Source: Flavobacteriaceae bacterium MAR_2009_75 (GTDB taxonomy: Bacteria > Bacteroidota > Bacteroidia > Flavobacteriales > Flavobacteriaceae). Taken from it: a stretch of 64,000 nucleotides of DNA. Below, piece after piece: positions 1 to 9,264 of this stretch; position 1 is the first letter of the stretch, and the number at the start of each line of letters is the position of its first letter. The stretch is taken from contig PHTZ01000001.1 in the NCBI GenBank assembly GCA_002813285.1, forward strand, positions 558,001 through 622,000, in the 5' to 3' direction. The position numbers and the translations under genes are program-made. Under the pieces are notes generated by a model. That model did no database searches, had not been told where the DNA came from, and was given only the letters and a program-made list of their open reading frames with translations.

Positions 1-1
1 G

Positions 2-1495
2 TTCATTTTAATAATTGGCATTATAAATTTCGTCAACTTGTTGACCGCACAATCAACATCCCGTTCAAAAGAAGTTGGTATACGAAAAGTGTTCGGTAGC
101 AAACGAATTGATTTATTATTCCAGTTTATCTTTGAGAACAGTTTAGTCATTCTATGTTCTTTGGGTCTTTCTGTTGCTATTCTGAGTTTTTCTCTTGACC
201 GACTTAATGAACATCTATCTATTATCGACCTGAAACTGACGTTTGGGTGGAATCAAATAGGATTAATACTATTAATCGGCATCGCAACAATTTTTTTGGC
301 TGCAATTTACCCAGCTCTTGTTCTCTCAGCATTCAAACCTATTCAAGCACTAAAGAACAGAATTAAATTTTTCGGAAAAAACGGAGTCGGTGTACGCAAA
401 TCATTAGTCACTTTACAATTTATAATTGTACAAGTTTTCGTTATCGCTGCCATTATTCTGGCGCTTCAAATGGAGTTTTTCAAAAATCAACCAGTGGGTT
501 TCTCTTCCGAGGCAGTTGTAACGACTCCAGTTCCAGAATTGGATAAACTTGAAGTATATAGAAACTCACTTTTGGCCAGTAATAAAATTTCAAAAGTATC
601 GTTTGGCTCAGGTCCTCCAATGGCCGTCGAAGGTCTTCAACTAGGCACCAGTTTTCGTCTACCTCAACAATCTACAGAAGAAGCCTTGGATGCAGAAATA
701 AAGATAGGAGACACAAACTATTTAGACTTTTATAACCTTGAACTTTTGGCTGGAAGAAATTTCACAATTAATAAAGAGGCTTTTGACGAGTTTATTGTCA
801 ATGAGACCCTTTTAAGAAACTATGGTTGGAATCCGCAGGAAGCCATAGGTAAAAAGATTCAGATAAATGAAGGCCAAGCCACGATTGTTGGCGTCGTCAA
901 AGATTATCATAATAACTCACTCCAAAATAAAATATCGCCTTGCATCATTATGAATTGGACCTATTTTCAAAATCAGGCTTTTGTAAAGATTGATAACTCA
1001 GAATCGCTTGAATATGTAAAAGACCAATGGGAGAATACATTTACATCTTCTCTTTTTAACTACAGTTTTCTAGATGACTCCATCAAAAAGGAGTATATCA
1101 TAGAGCGATTAATTTTCAACGGTTTTACCGTTCTTTCATTTCTTGCCATTTGCATTGGGTGCTTGGGGCTTTTCGGATTGATGTCCTTTATCATTTCAAG
1201 TAAGAAAAAAGAGATAGGCATCAGAAAAGTTTTGGGGGCAAGTATTGTACAAGTTGTAACATTTTTCACAAAAGAGTTTGTCGGTTTAGTTGTGTTAGCT
1301 TTCGTTATCGCCTCGCCGGTTGTCTATTATTTTGGCAATTTATGGTTAGAAAGCTTTACCCATCATATCAAATTATCAATTTGGATATTTTTGGGCGGTG
1401 GTTTTCTAACTGTCATTATCGCAATTACAACCTGTAGTTTCAATTCGTTGAATGCAGCTCGCGCCAATCCAATCAATTCACTTCGTGAAGAATAG
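2..1495 (+). CDS. ABC transporter permease, MacB/FtsX family (5' end outside window)
   Basis: This is the C-terminal part of a MacB/FtsX-type ABC permease, an inner-membrane protein that with an ATPase usually drives export or mechanical work across the envelope. The frame is open from base 2, so the gene begins before the window; TTG at 38 is not the start. Two copies of the FtsX signature are visible: SKEVGIRKVFG near residue 24 of the visible part and KKKEIGIRKVLGA near residue 401. Between them is a soluble periplasmic core domain (roughly residues 165-360) and after the second copy come three hydrophobic segments. This is the usual double-FtsX layout of about 800-residue flavobacterial permeases, so perhaps 300 residues are missing. 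The substrate cannot be told. It converges with the downstream amidohydrolase gene. Confidence 0.9.
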   Translation, partial: FILIIGIINFVNLLTAQSTSRSKEVGIRKVFGSKRIDLLFQFIFENSLVILCSLGLSVAILSFSLDRLNEHLSIIDLKLTFGWNQIGLILLIGIATIFLAAIYPALVLSAFKPIQALKNRIKFFGKNGVGVRKSLVTLQFIIVQVFVIAAIILALQMEFFKNQPVGFSSEAVVTTPVPELDKLEVYRNSLLASNKISKVSFGSGPPMAVEGLQLGTSFRLPQQSTEEALDAEIKIGDTNYLDFYNLELLAGRNFTINKEAFDEFIVNETLLRNYGWNPQEAIGKKIQINEGQATIVGVVKDYHNNSLQNKISPCIIMNWTYFQNQAFVKIDNSESLEYVKDQWENTFTSSLFNYSFLDDSIKKEYIIERLIFNGFTVLSFLAICIGCLGLFGLMSFIISSKKKEIGIRKVLGASIVQVVTFFTKEFVGLVVLAFVIASPVVYYFGNLWLESFTHHIKLSIWIFLGGGFLTVIIAITTCSFNSLNAARANPINSLREE

Positions 1496-1551
1496 AAATA
1501 ATTTCAGCTTTACATTGTGAATACACAATTTGCCAAGTTTTTTATAAAACT

Positions 1552-1577
1552 ATCATCGTATTACGATGGTGATATTC
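1552..1577. terminator. possible weak terminator hairpin between convergent genes
   Basis: A short imperfect inverted repeat (CATCGT / ACGATG with flanking ATC/GAT) lies between the permease stop and the convergent amidohydrolase stop. It has no clean T-tract, so termination is only suggested by its position. Confidence 0.3.
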
Positions 1578-1590
1578 TTTAGCTGAATTT

Positions 1591-2853
1591 TCACTTACTC
1601 TTATCGTATTTGTTGGAATAGCGCTGCCATAGTTCTGTTTGATGGGTTTGTAATGAAATTTCCCTTCCATCGATAAAAGCATGAAGTAATTGATTGCCCT
1701 GCATATCGAGAGCGTCTCCTTCGGCGATAAACAAAGTTGCACTTTTACCGTTCTCCAAAGTTCCGTATGCATCGGCTATGCCAAGTATTTGAGCTGTATT
1801 GCCCGTAATAAGTTGCAAAGCTTTTTCTTTATCAAGGCCTTGAGCAACCGTTTGACCCGCAAAAAATGGCAAGTTTCTGGTTTGAAAATTAGAGGTTTCG
1901 GAGTTCTGCAAACCAACGAGCAGTCCTGCATCCATAAGTATTTTAGGTAATTTATAGGGCAAATCGTAATCTTCATCATCGGTATAGGGCAGTTTATGGG
2001 TGTGCCTCACCAATACGGGCACATCTTTTTTCTTCAGAAATTCGGCAACCTGACCCGCTCGATATCCTCCAACTAAAACTACATATTTCGCTCCAAGTTG
2101 TTGGGTGATTCTAACCCCATCCAATATTTCCTTCTCTCCGTTGGCGTAGAGATACAACTTTTGCTCTCCATTGAAAACGCCCTGCATTGCAGTAAATTGA
2201 GGATTCAATTCCTTAGCTTCCTCTTTGCCATAAGCTTCTGCATTCTTCAAAAAACTTCTTATTTCTTGAAGCTGTTCACCGTACTTCTTGTTCGGTTTAC
2301 CCCCCTGAAAACTGTTGGGCCAATGCAAGTGAATTCCGTCATCGGTCTTAACTGCAGCGTCTTCCCAATTCCAAGCGTCGAATTGAACAATGGATGATGT
2401 TCCGGAAATTCGCCCACCCTGCGGAGTTATCTGACCTAATAAAACCCCATTGGGTCGCATGCTTTCCACCACCTTAGACTCCGCATTATAGGCTATTAAA
2501 CTGCGGATATGCGGAATCATTTCCCCGATTTCATCTTGGTCTTTAGATGCCCGTACGGCATCTATTTCAATAAGCCCCAAAGAAGTACTCGGGGCTATAA
2601 ACCCAGGATAGACATGCTTGCCCTGCCCCTTTATTTTCTTACCTCTTCGAGCGATTTTGGTCATTGCACTACCCACAAACGTCAATTTGCCCTGTTCGAA
2701 CATAATCAACGAGTTTTCTATGACCTCACCGTTACCTAAGTGTGCCGTAGCGCCTTCGATAGTAATGGCTTCCGACTGTGCAGGCGCAGGGGGTTGCTGG
2801 GCGTTAACAGTAAGGGTTAAAAATAAGGTCGTTATAGACAGTTTTATTTTCAT
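1591..2853 (-). CDS. exported amidohydrolase-like protein lacking the HxH metal motif
   Basis: The protein (420 aa) has a Sec signal peptide (residues 1-18, cut after VNA) and the N-terminal beta-sandwich of imidazolonepropionase-like amidohydrolases, followed by YPGFIAPS at 82-89. In active members this strand reads PGFIDxHxH; here Asp and both His are absent. Near the C-terminus a NAxxLGI-like segment and LENGKSATLF match the family's usual closing region. The fold is therefore retained but the binuclear metal site looks broken, suggesting a non-catalytic or divergent subunit. It lies 51 bp downstream of a larger amidohydrolase on the same strand, so both are probably one operon and may form a complex. 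The role is inferred only. Confidence 0.8.
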   Translation of the reverse strand: MKIKLSITTLFLTLTVNAQQPPAPAQSEAITIEGATAHLGNGEVIENSLIMFEQGKLTFVGSAMTKIARRGKKIKGQGKHVYPGFIAPSTSLGLIEIDAVRASKDQDEIGEMIPHIRSLIAYNAESKVVESMRPNGVLLGQITPQGGRISGTSSIVQFDAWNWEDAAVKTDDGIHLHWPNSFQGGKPNKKYGEQLQEIRSFLKNAEAYGKEEAKELNPQFTAMQGVFNGEQKLYLYANGEKEILDGVRITQQLGAKYVVLVGGYRAGQVAEFLKKKDVPVLVRHTHKLPYTDDEDYDLPYKLPKILMDAGLLVGLQNSETSNFQTRNLPFFAGQTVAQGLDKEKALQLITGNTAQILGIADAYGTLENGKSATLFIAEGDALDMQGNQLLHAFIDGREISLQTHQTELWQRYSNKYDKSK

Positions 2854-2904
2854 AATCGATTCACTAAATATTCTATTTTACTATTCTATTTACCGCTGTA
2901 GAAC

Positions 2905-5871
2905 TTAATTCAATTCTGCACCGGTATCACAGTGCATCAGCTCTTTTTTATTCTGCTTGGGCTCTTGGGTCTTTTCACCTTGGTCTTTGTTCAAGAGCAT
3001 TTGATTAATGAGCCAGTTTCTTTCTCTCTTTAGAGATTTTCGTAGCTGTGCATCTTTCTTAATGTCAAAGTATATGGCACCGTCGATCATTGTCTTTTCG
3101 GCCTTGGCATATATCGATAACGGATTATCGCTCCAGAGCACCAAATCGGCATCTTTACCTTCTCTAATACTTCCGGTTCTTTCATCTAGGTGCAACAATT
3201 TAGCCGGGTTAATCGTCACCATTTTCCATGCTTCCAACTCCGTCATCCCTCCATATTTGACCGTTTTGGCAGCTTCTTGGTTGAGTCTACGAATCATTTC
3301 GGCATCATCGCTATTAATTGCTACCGTAACGCCTTGGTCATGCATTATTGCCGCATTGTAAGGTATAGCATCGTTCACTTCAAATTTATAGGCCCACCAA
3401 TCACTGAAAGTTCCACCCCCTACTCCATGCTTTTTCATTATATCGGCAACTTTATAGCCTTCTAAGATATGTGTAAAGGTATTGACTCGAAATCCGAACT
3501 TTTCGGCTACCTTCATCATCATATTTATTTCGCTCTGAACATAGCTGTGGCAACTGATAAATCGCTCACCGTTCAATATTTCTACCAGAGTTTCCATTTC
3601 TTCATCATAGCGGTAGGGTTCACCACTATTCTTCTTCAACTCATATTCTTTAGCCCTTTGAAAATAATTCGAGAACACCTGTTCTACCCCCATTCGAGTC
3701 TGCGGAAAACGACTATAGCTACCCCAATTGCTTTGTTTTACATTTTCACCCAACGCGAACTTGATGAATTTAGGAGAATCGTTATAAATCATTTTTTCAG
3801 GACTTTCACCCCATTTCAATTTCATTATTGCTGATTGCCCACCTATCGGATTGGCAGAACCGTGCAATAATTGCAAGGTAGTCACCCCACCGGCCAAGGC
3901 GTGATAAATGCCTTTATCTTCATAATCAACGACATCGGTCATTCTGACCTCAGCGGAAGAATTTTGGCCCGCTTCATTTATGGCCAAGGCAGCAATATGA
4001 CTGTGTTCATCGATTATACCTGCGGTAAGATGCTTTCCTGTGGCATCGACGACTTCTGCCCCACTCGCTCTTAAATCACTGCCTATTTTGGAAATCTTGC
4101 CGTTTTTCACCAATACATCGGTATTTTTTAGAATACCTGCATCTTCACTTGTCCAGACTGTGGCGTTTTTGAACAATGTAGTTTTAGCTTGAGGTATGGA
4201 CTCATACCCATACCCTATATTGGGATACGTAACCGCAACCATTTCAGGAGGGGCAGTACCTTTCTCTTCGTTCTTGTCTTTTTTCTCTGTTTTCGCTCTT
4301 ACCGCTTTAAATGTGGACTCACTTCCATCGGAAAGAACAACTATACCTTCAATATTATCAGAATCATCACCTACCAAGCCGTTCATTCGGTAAGTGCTAT
4401 CATTTTTCTCATCAGCAAGCGAAAGCACCAACCAGTTATTTTTATAAGTCAATTTAGATTTTAACTTAACAGTATCTCTTTTTACTTCTGCTTTTAGTTT
4501 TGTAAGCTCACCATTTATCGACAACTTGAATTTCTTATCATTGATGGTCAAATCATAATCTCCTCGAATATCTTTTAAAGACATATCATGAACGACATGT
4601 TTTTTCCCTTGAACCCAATTTTCGTAAAGAACAGTCTCCTTATCGAAAATATCTCCGGAGGTAATCAAAAAATTGGCATACCGGCCCACCTGTAACGAGC
4701 CTACCTCTTCAGATTTACCTAGAATAGCAGCGGGAACCGACGTAAGTGCTTCTAAAGCCTTTGTTTTTGACAGTCCGTATTGAATTGACTTTCTCAGTTT
4801 ACCATTAAACTCATCTGTTTTCTTCAAGTCATGCAGCGTGAACGCAAAAGATATTCCGTTCTCGGCTAACACTTTAGGGTTAGATGGGGCTTGGTTCCAG
4901 TCTCGCATATCTGCCAATGATATGTGAGCGGCAGCATATGGGTCGGAAACGTCAAAAGCATCAGGAAAATTAAGCGGCAATATTAATTTCGCATTGGTCG
5001 CTTTGATATCGGCCACTCGTTCATACTCGTCACCACCACCCAAAATAGCATACTGAATTCCGAATTTATCACCTATACCATCGGCCCGTAACACATTGCC
5101 CTTATCTTCAGCTGCAAATATTTGAACCTTGCCTTTATTATGGTTCAATGCTTCTAACGACCGGTCTTTTGTGTCGACATTGCCTTTACCATACCAATCG
5201 GCATCGTAATACATTTGTCTTAAAAGTGCCATGGCCCCCATTAACGATGTGGGGTAGGCCTGTCTTTTTTCAATGCTCTTTTTAAACGAAAAATATTGGG
5301 CCGAGCGATCATCAAGTATACGAACCGCATCATTATCGTTCTCGTTCAAAGCCACTAAAACCCCAGTGCCGCGGGCAATTCCGTCTTGCCTATGCGAGTT
5401 TACCAAGCCGAAGCCCAGCTTACGCAACTTTTTTGCAGCTTCTTTATCATAGTCATATTTGATAATAGCATCGTTTTCCGGCGTTACGTGGTCGTTCCAG
5501 TAATAACCCTCTCGAGAAGATTTATACTCTGCCGAGCGGCCTTTCGCTTCTGCTTTCTTTGGTTTTTCGATTCCGAAATCTGAAAACACATCGATAAACG
5601 AAGGGTATATCGATTTGTTTTTTACATCGACTACAATTGTGTTTTTGGGCAGCGTTACCGATTTACCCACCTGAACAACTTTTCCCTCGCGCAGCAAGAG
5701 CGTACCGCCATTAATTACCTGAGTGGGGGTAACATAAATTTTAGCGCTCGTAAATGCTGTATAATTTTGATTTTTCGCTTTTACCTGGTCGTTTACAGGA
5801 AAATACTCTTGGGCAGATAAGGCAGAGCAGCCCATAATAAAAAGCAGTAAAAATGAGAACGATTTATTCAT
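2905..5871 (-). CDS. large exported two-unit amidohydrolase family protein
   Basis: An exported protein of about 988 aa. I chose the ATG at 5871 because it gives a clean signal peptide (MNKSFSFLLLFIMGCSALSA), while the upstream ATG at 5910 would add 13 polar residues. It holds two amidohydrolase-like units. The first (about residues 40-450) has YPSFIDVFSD at about 89-98 in place of PxxIDxHxH and so lacks metal ligands. The second (about 560-960) keeps IDEHSH near 620, a His in ISCHSY near 775, FTHILEG near 800 and SDDAE near 852, as expected for a metal-dependent imidazolonepropionase-like hydrolase. The closing segment with GKDADLVLW is typical. It is probably cotranscribed with the smaller pseudo-hydrolase downstream. 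The substrate is unknown; cyclic amides or peptides are guesses. Confidence 0.85.
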   Translation of the reverse strand: MNKSFSFLLLFIMGCSALSAQEYFPVNDQVKAKNQNYTAFTSAKIYVTPTQVINGGTLLLREGKVVQVGKSVTLPKNTIVVDVKNKSIYPSFIDVFSDFGIEKPKKAEAKGRSAEYKSSREGYYWNDHVTPENDAIIKYDYDKEAAKKLRKLGFGLVNSHRQDGIARGTGVLVALNENDNDAVRILDDRSAQYFSFKKSIEKRQAYPTSLMGAMALLRQMYYDADWYGKGNVDTKDRSLEALNHNKGKVQIFAAEDKGNVLRADGIGDKFGIQYAILGGGDEYERVADIKATNAKLILPLNFPDAFDVSDPYAAAHISLADMRDWNQAPSNPKVLAENGISFAFTLHDLKKTDEFNGKLRKSIQYGLSKTKALEALTSVPAAILGKSEEVGSLQVGRYANFLITSGDIFDKETVLYENWVQGKKHVVHDMSLKDIRGDYDLTINDKKFKLSINGELTKLKAEVKRDTVKLKSKLTYKNNWLVLSLADEKNDSTYRMNGLVGDDSDNIEGIVVLSDGSESTFKAVRAKTEKKDKNEEKGTAPPEMVAVTYPNIGYGYESIPQAKTTLFKNATVWTSEDAGILKNTDVLVKNGKISKIGSDLRASGAEVVDATGKHLTAGIIDEHSHIAALAINEAGQNSSAEVRMTDVVDYEDKGIYHALAGGVTTLQLLHGSANPIGGQSAIMKLKWGESPEKMIYNDSPKFIKFALGENVKQSNWGSYSRFPQTRMGVEQVFSNYFQRAKEYELKKNSGEPYRYDEEMETLVEILNGERFISCHSYVQSEINMMMKVAEKFGFRVNTFTHILEGYKVADIMKKHGVGGGTFSDWWAYKFEVNDAIPYNAAIMHDQGVTVAINSDDAEMIRRLNQEAAKTVKYGGMTELEAWKMVTINPAKLLHLDERTGSIREGKDADLVLWSDNPLSIYAKAEKTMIDGAIYFDIKKDAQLRKSLKRERNWLINQMLLNKDQGEKTQEPKQNKKELMHCDTGAELN

Positions 5872-6026
5872 ATTTAGATGGCTTGAATAGAAGCCACTAA
5901 ATTTAGACAAAGGATATCGGAAAAAGAAATGTAATCAAACCGACACTCTATTTTTGAAAGGATGCTAATTGAAAAAATGGTTTGAAACCGATTTGTTAAT
6001 TAACGAAGAAGCATACACCATAATCA

Positions 6027-7094
6027 TTAAAATGGATGCTTTTCGTGATACCCTACCATAAGCTCTACTATTTTACTATAACTCTTAATACCATCTTTTT
6101 GTTGATTGGCCTTTAAAAAGGTACTAAATATGGACTTAAAAACAGGTTCAAACGGATTGGCGTACCTCAGGTTAAAATCATATAGTTCTTTATAATTTGC
6201 CCTGACACCGCCATTAATACGGTCATACAATTCAGTAAACTTCGCTTCATCATTTCTACGTACGGCGCTCAAGCAATGACTGAGTGCATATGCCGTAGCC
6301 GAATATTGAAAATAGACATCATCATTTTGCATCGTAACCAAATACCCGATGAAATTAGTCTCATTCTCTTTCGAGTACCCTACTTGATGCCCAACTTCAT
6401 GGGCACTGACCACCGGAAAACGAAAAACCGGAGTCAGCGCATTTACATGTGCTTCGTTCGTAAATGGATTGAGGTACCCCCCAATACCCAAGTAGCTGCA
6501 TAAGGTACTGAACATCGATTTTTTAAGGTTCGGATGCCTATACTTTAAAAACGGCAACTGACCGGAAAGCTTATCGTACTCATCAATGGTTCTATTGAAA
6601 ATTTCAGTTCGGTTATAGGGCACTTGTACCATTGCCGTGCTATCACCGGTAATTTCATTTTGAAGCGTGTTAACCTTGATAATTAACCTTTCCGACAAGT
6701 TGATAACCTCTTGGGTGGTCACACTATCTCTAATCGCAAAGTTTTCCGCAATGGGTTTCCTATAATAATTAAGCCCCCAAACCAGATTGAACGTAAAATA
6801 AAAGACCGATAAAACGACCACCACATTTCTTAGAAAATTCAAGGGAGAAGTTCTGATTCGTTTCCATCTGGCAATAACATATCTAATTGCGGTAAAAATG
6901 AGAAGTGCGTAGATTATTTCCCCGACTGAAAAGGGAATCCATCCGAAGAGAATTCTAAAGAACTGACTAATTAAGGGGTAGACACCTTGACTGTAATATT
7001 TCTCTACGATTTCGGGGTTTGAGCCCAACCAAGCCACCAACAAAATTTGTGGCAACAGACTAATAGCAATAATGTTTTTGAACCGGTTATTCAA
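6027..7094 (-). CDS. DUF3810 domain membrane protein with a zincin-like motif
   Basis: A 355-aa protein with three hydrophobic segments in the first 110 residues (about 8-24, 40-60 and 88-108) followed by a soluble domain. Near residue 230 it carries SAHEVGHQVGYSKENETNF, an HExxH-like zinc motif (HEVGH) with a downstream glutamate, as is usual in DUF3810. A membrane-anchored metallopeptidase is the natural inference, but no substrate is known to me. It is divergent from pepD, with a good promoter candidate at 7145-7173 and a leader of about 45 nt. Confidence 0.82.
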   Translation of the reverse strand: MNNRFKNIIAISLLPQILLVAWLGSNPEIVEKYYSQGVYPLISQFFRILFGWIPFSVGEIIYALLIFTAIRYVIARWKRIRTSPLNFLRNVVVVLSVFYFTFNLVWGLNYYRKPIAENFAIRDSVTTQEVINLSERLIIKVNTLQNEITGDSTAMVQVPYNRTEIFNRTIDEYDKLSGQLPFLKYRHPNLKKSMFSTLCSYLGIGGYLNPFTNEAHVNALTPVFRFPVVSAHEVGHQVGYSKENETNFIGYLVTMQNDDVYFQYSATAYALSHCLSAVRRNDEAKFTELYDRINGGVRANYKELYDFNLRYANPFEPVFKSIFSTFLKANQQKDGIKSYSKIVELMVGYHEKHPF

Positions 7095-7144
7095 TCTGTA
7101 ATCATTTTTCAGGTTTCCGCCCTAATATCGAAGGATGCATATTT

Positions 7145-7173
7145 CAAAATTAACCAAATATCGACCATGCCAA
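7145..7173 (-). promoter_or_regulatory. promoter for the DUF3810 gene
   Basis: On the minus strand TAATTTTG (7145-7152) matches the Bacteroidota -7 consensus TAnnTTTG exactly, and TTG (7171-7173) lies 18 bases upstream, inside the known 17-23 base spacing. Confidence 0.6.
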
Positions 7174-7185
7174 TTTTTGAACCCT

Positions 7186-7193
7186 TATTTTTG
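7186..7193 (+). promoter_or_regulatory. -7 element of the pepD promoter
   Basis: TATTTTTG matches TAnnTTTG exactly and ends 17 bases before the pepD ATG. No good TTG is seen at the -33 distance, so only the -7 element is called. Confidence 0.5.
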
Positions 7194-7210
7194 CGGCATA
7201 ATTTCAGCAT

Positions 7211-8671
7211 ATGAACAAAGAAATAAGAGAATTAGAACCTAAAGCAATCTGGAACAAGTTTTCAGACCTTAACGCCGTACCGAGGCCGTCGAAAAAAGAA
7301 GAGAAGGTCATACAATTTATGATAGATTTCGGGCAATCGCTCAACTTAGAGACCTTTTCAGATGAAGTTGGAAACGTTATCATCAGAAAACCTGCGACCA
7401 AAGGGTTAGAAGACCGAAAAATGGTAACCTTACAATCGCATCTTGATATGGTGCATCAAAAAAATAATGATACCGATTTTGACTTTGACACCCAAGGTAT
7501 TGAAATGATCATCAACGAAGATTGGGTAAAAGCCAAAGGAACAACTCTAGGGGCCGATAATGGTATGGGGGTGGCTGCAATTATGGCGATTCTAGAAAGT
7601 ACCGATATCGCACACCCAGCGATGGAGGCTCTGTTTACCATCGACGAAGAAACTGGAATGACCGGTGCTATGGGCCTTAAAGGAGCAGTGTTAAAGGGGC
7701 AAATTCTTTTAAACCTTGACACTGAAGAAGACGATGAACTTGATATTGGTTGTGCGGGAGGTATCGATGTAACGGCCCGTAGAAAATACAATGGCAAACC
7801 GGTACCAAGAGCCACCATGGCCTATCAAATTACCGTAAACGGACTTCAAGGCGGTCACAGTGGCATTGATATTCATCGTGGTTTGGGTAATGCCAATAAA
7901 ATCATGAACCGTATTCTGTATTATGGATCTACCCAATATATGATGCGTATATCAGAAATTGAAGGTGGTAGCCTGAGAAATGCCATACCTAGGGAAAGTA
8001 TCGCTAAAATTGTTCTCTTAAAGAACCAATCAGATGCTTTTAAAACTGCGATGCACGAATGGGCAGAAACAATCAAAGCTGAACTTAAAAATCAAGAGCC
8101 AAATCTTGAAATCTCTTTGGAAGAGATTAATTTACCCAAAATGGTCATGGGCCTTGGTTGCCAAGAAAGGCTACTCAAAGCAATTTACGCTGCCCACAAT
8201 GGTGTCTATGCCATGAGTGCGGCGATTCCTAATTTGGTAGAGACTTCGAACAACGTTGCTCAAGTAAGCGTGAAAGATGGGGAAATTGAAGTTAAGTGCT
8301 TGACCCGTTCATCGGTAGACTCGGCTAAAATGGATTTGGCAAATGCCCTAAAATCCGCTTTTGAACTAGCTCGATGTGAAGTCAGTTTTAGCGGCACCTA
8401 CCCCGGTTGGTCTCCGAACCCAAATTCTGAAATACTTGATGTGGCTAAAAATAAATATGAACAAATGTTCAAAGAGAAACCTAAGGTAATCGCTTGTCAT
8501 GCAGGTCTTGAATGTGGTATTTTAGGTCAAAATTACCCAGAGGTTGACATGATCAGTTTTGGACCTACTATACTAGGCGCGCACTCCCCAGATGAACGCG
8601 TTAGTATTTCATCGGTTCAGAAATTCTGGAAATTCTTATTGGAGATTTTAAAGGATATTCCAAAAGCATAA
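7211..8671 (+). CDS. pepD: aminoacyl-histidine dipeptidase (M20C)
   Basis: Cytosolic metallodipeptidase of 486 aa, the normal length for PepD, which cleaves Xaa-His and other dipeptides. Zinc-site motifs are present in order: SHLDMVH near 80, ADNGMGVAAI near 117, DEETGMTGA near 147, LDTEEDDEL near 175 and CHAGLECG near 433. The lid domain segment with GGHSGIDIHRG near 217 is also typical. It is a single-gene unit with its own -7 element upstream and a strong bidirectional terminator just after the stop. Confidence 0.95.
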   Translation: MNKEIRELEPKAIWNKFSDLNAVPRPSKKEEKVIQFMIDFGQSLNLETFSDEVGNVIIRKPATKGLEDRKMVTLQSHLDMVHQKNNDTDFDFDTQGIEMIINEDWVKAKGTTLGADNGMGVAAIMAILESTDIAHPAMEALFTIDEETGMTGAMGLKGAVLKGQILLNLDTEEDDELDIGCAGGIDVTARRKYNGKPVPRATMAYQITVNGLQGGHSGIDIHRGLGNANKIMNRILYYGSTQYMMRISEIEGGSLRNAIPRESIAKIVLLKNQSDAFKTAMHEWAETIKAELKNQEPNLEISLEEINLPKMVMGLGCQERLLKAIYAAHNGVYAMSAAIPNLVETSNNVAQVSVKDGEIEVKCLTRSSVDSAKMDLANALKSAFELARCEVSFSGTYPGWSPNPNSEILDVAKNKYEQMFKEKPKVIACHAGLECGILGQNYPEVDMISFGPTILGAHSPDERVSISSVQKFWKFLLEILKDIPKA

Positions 8672-8675
8672 GCAA

Positions 8676-8706
8676 AAATAAGGGCCGATATCATCGGCCC
8701 TTATTT
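8676..8706. terminator. bidirectional terminator between pepD and the DUF805 gene
   Basis: A perfect 14-bp inverted repeat (AAATAAGGGCCGAT / ATCGGCCCTTATTT) with a 3-base loop, flanked by A-rich and T-rich sequence on the two sides. It serves the convergent pepD and DUF805 genes. Confidence 0.85.
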
Positions 8707-8722
8707 ATATACAATACATTAA

Positions 8723-9079
8723 TTATACTTTTTGTAAAGAGGTTTCCTCTTCCGCTTTCGGGTTCGGACCATATTGGTTATCTAAATGATCACCTTCGGT
8801 ACATGCCAAATACAGGTTGTAAAAGGGAACTATTATAAACCAACCGCTTTTACCTACATCGTGCATTCGTCTTACACCTACGGCTATACTCGGTATCAAC
8901 ACACCTAGTGCATATAACACGTACACGAAAAATAAAATAGGAGTCTCGGTAACTACGGCTATAATCTGTAATCCGTAGGAAATAAGCATATTGAACAAAA
9001 AGAACATCCAATATTCTTTTCTTCTTGCTCTACCTTCAAAATTTGCATAATTCTGTAATACTTTCAAGTACCAGTTCAT
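8723..9079 (-). CDS. DUF805 family membrane protein
   Basis: A 118-aa inner-membrane protein. It shows the DUF805 hallmarks: N-terminal YLKVLQNYANFEGRARRKEYW (about 4-24), a central pair of hydrophobic segments (about 25-44 and 48-68), and RRMHDVGKSGW at 70-80 followed by a third hydrophobic stretch. The C-terminal DNQYGPNP is also characteristic. The molecular function of the family is not known. The gene stands alone, with a terminator on each side. Confidence 0.9.
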   Translation of the reverse strand: MNWYLKVLQNYANFEGRARRKEYWMFFLFNMLISYGLQIIAVVTETPILFFVYVLYALGVLIPSIAVGVRRMHDVGKSGWFIIVPFYNLYLACTEGDHLDNQYGPNPKAEEETSLQKV

Positions 9080-9216
9080 AACTAAAAGATTTAGGGTTAA
9101 TAAGTAATAGAGTTAAAGAACGGCGTTTCTAGAAACGTATTATTTATTTTAGATGAACTGCACTTTTGAAGTGAAAAAATGAATTTTTAATCCTGTAATC
9201 TGTAATTATCTGACAT

Positions 9217-9240
9217 AAAAAAACCCGTCAAAGACGGGTT
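9217..9240 (-). terminator. Rho-independent terminator of the PPIase operon
   Basis: AACCCGTC (9222-9229) and GACGGGTT (9233-9240) form an 8-bp stem with an AAA loop. The stem is followed on the minus strand by a 7-base T run, so it ends the nrnA-gldI-PPIase transcript. Confidence 0.85.
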
Positions 9241-9264
9241 CAGAATTTTATATATTTTAATTTT

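Noticed and set aside
2098-5583. Many plus-strand frames of 65-121 codons opposite the two amidohydrolase genes
   Set aside because: Shadow frames of strongly coding minus-strand sequence; no domains, no promoters.
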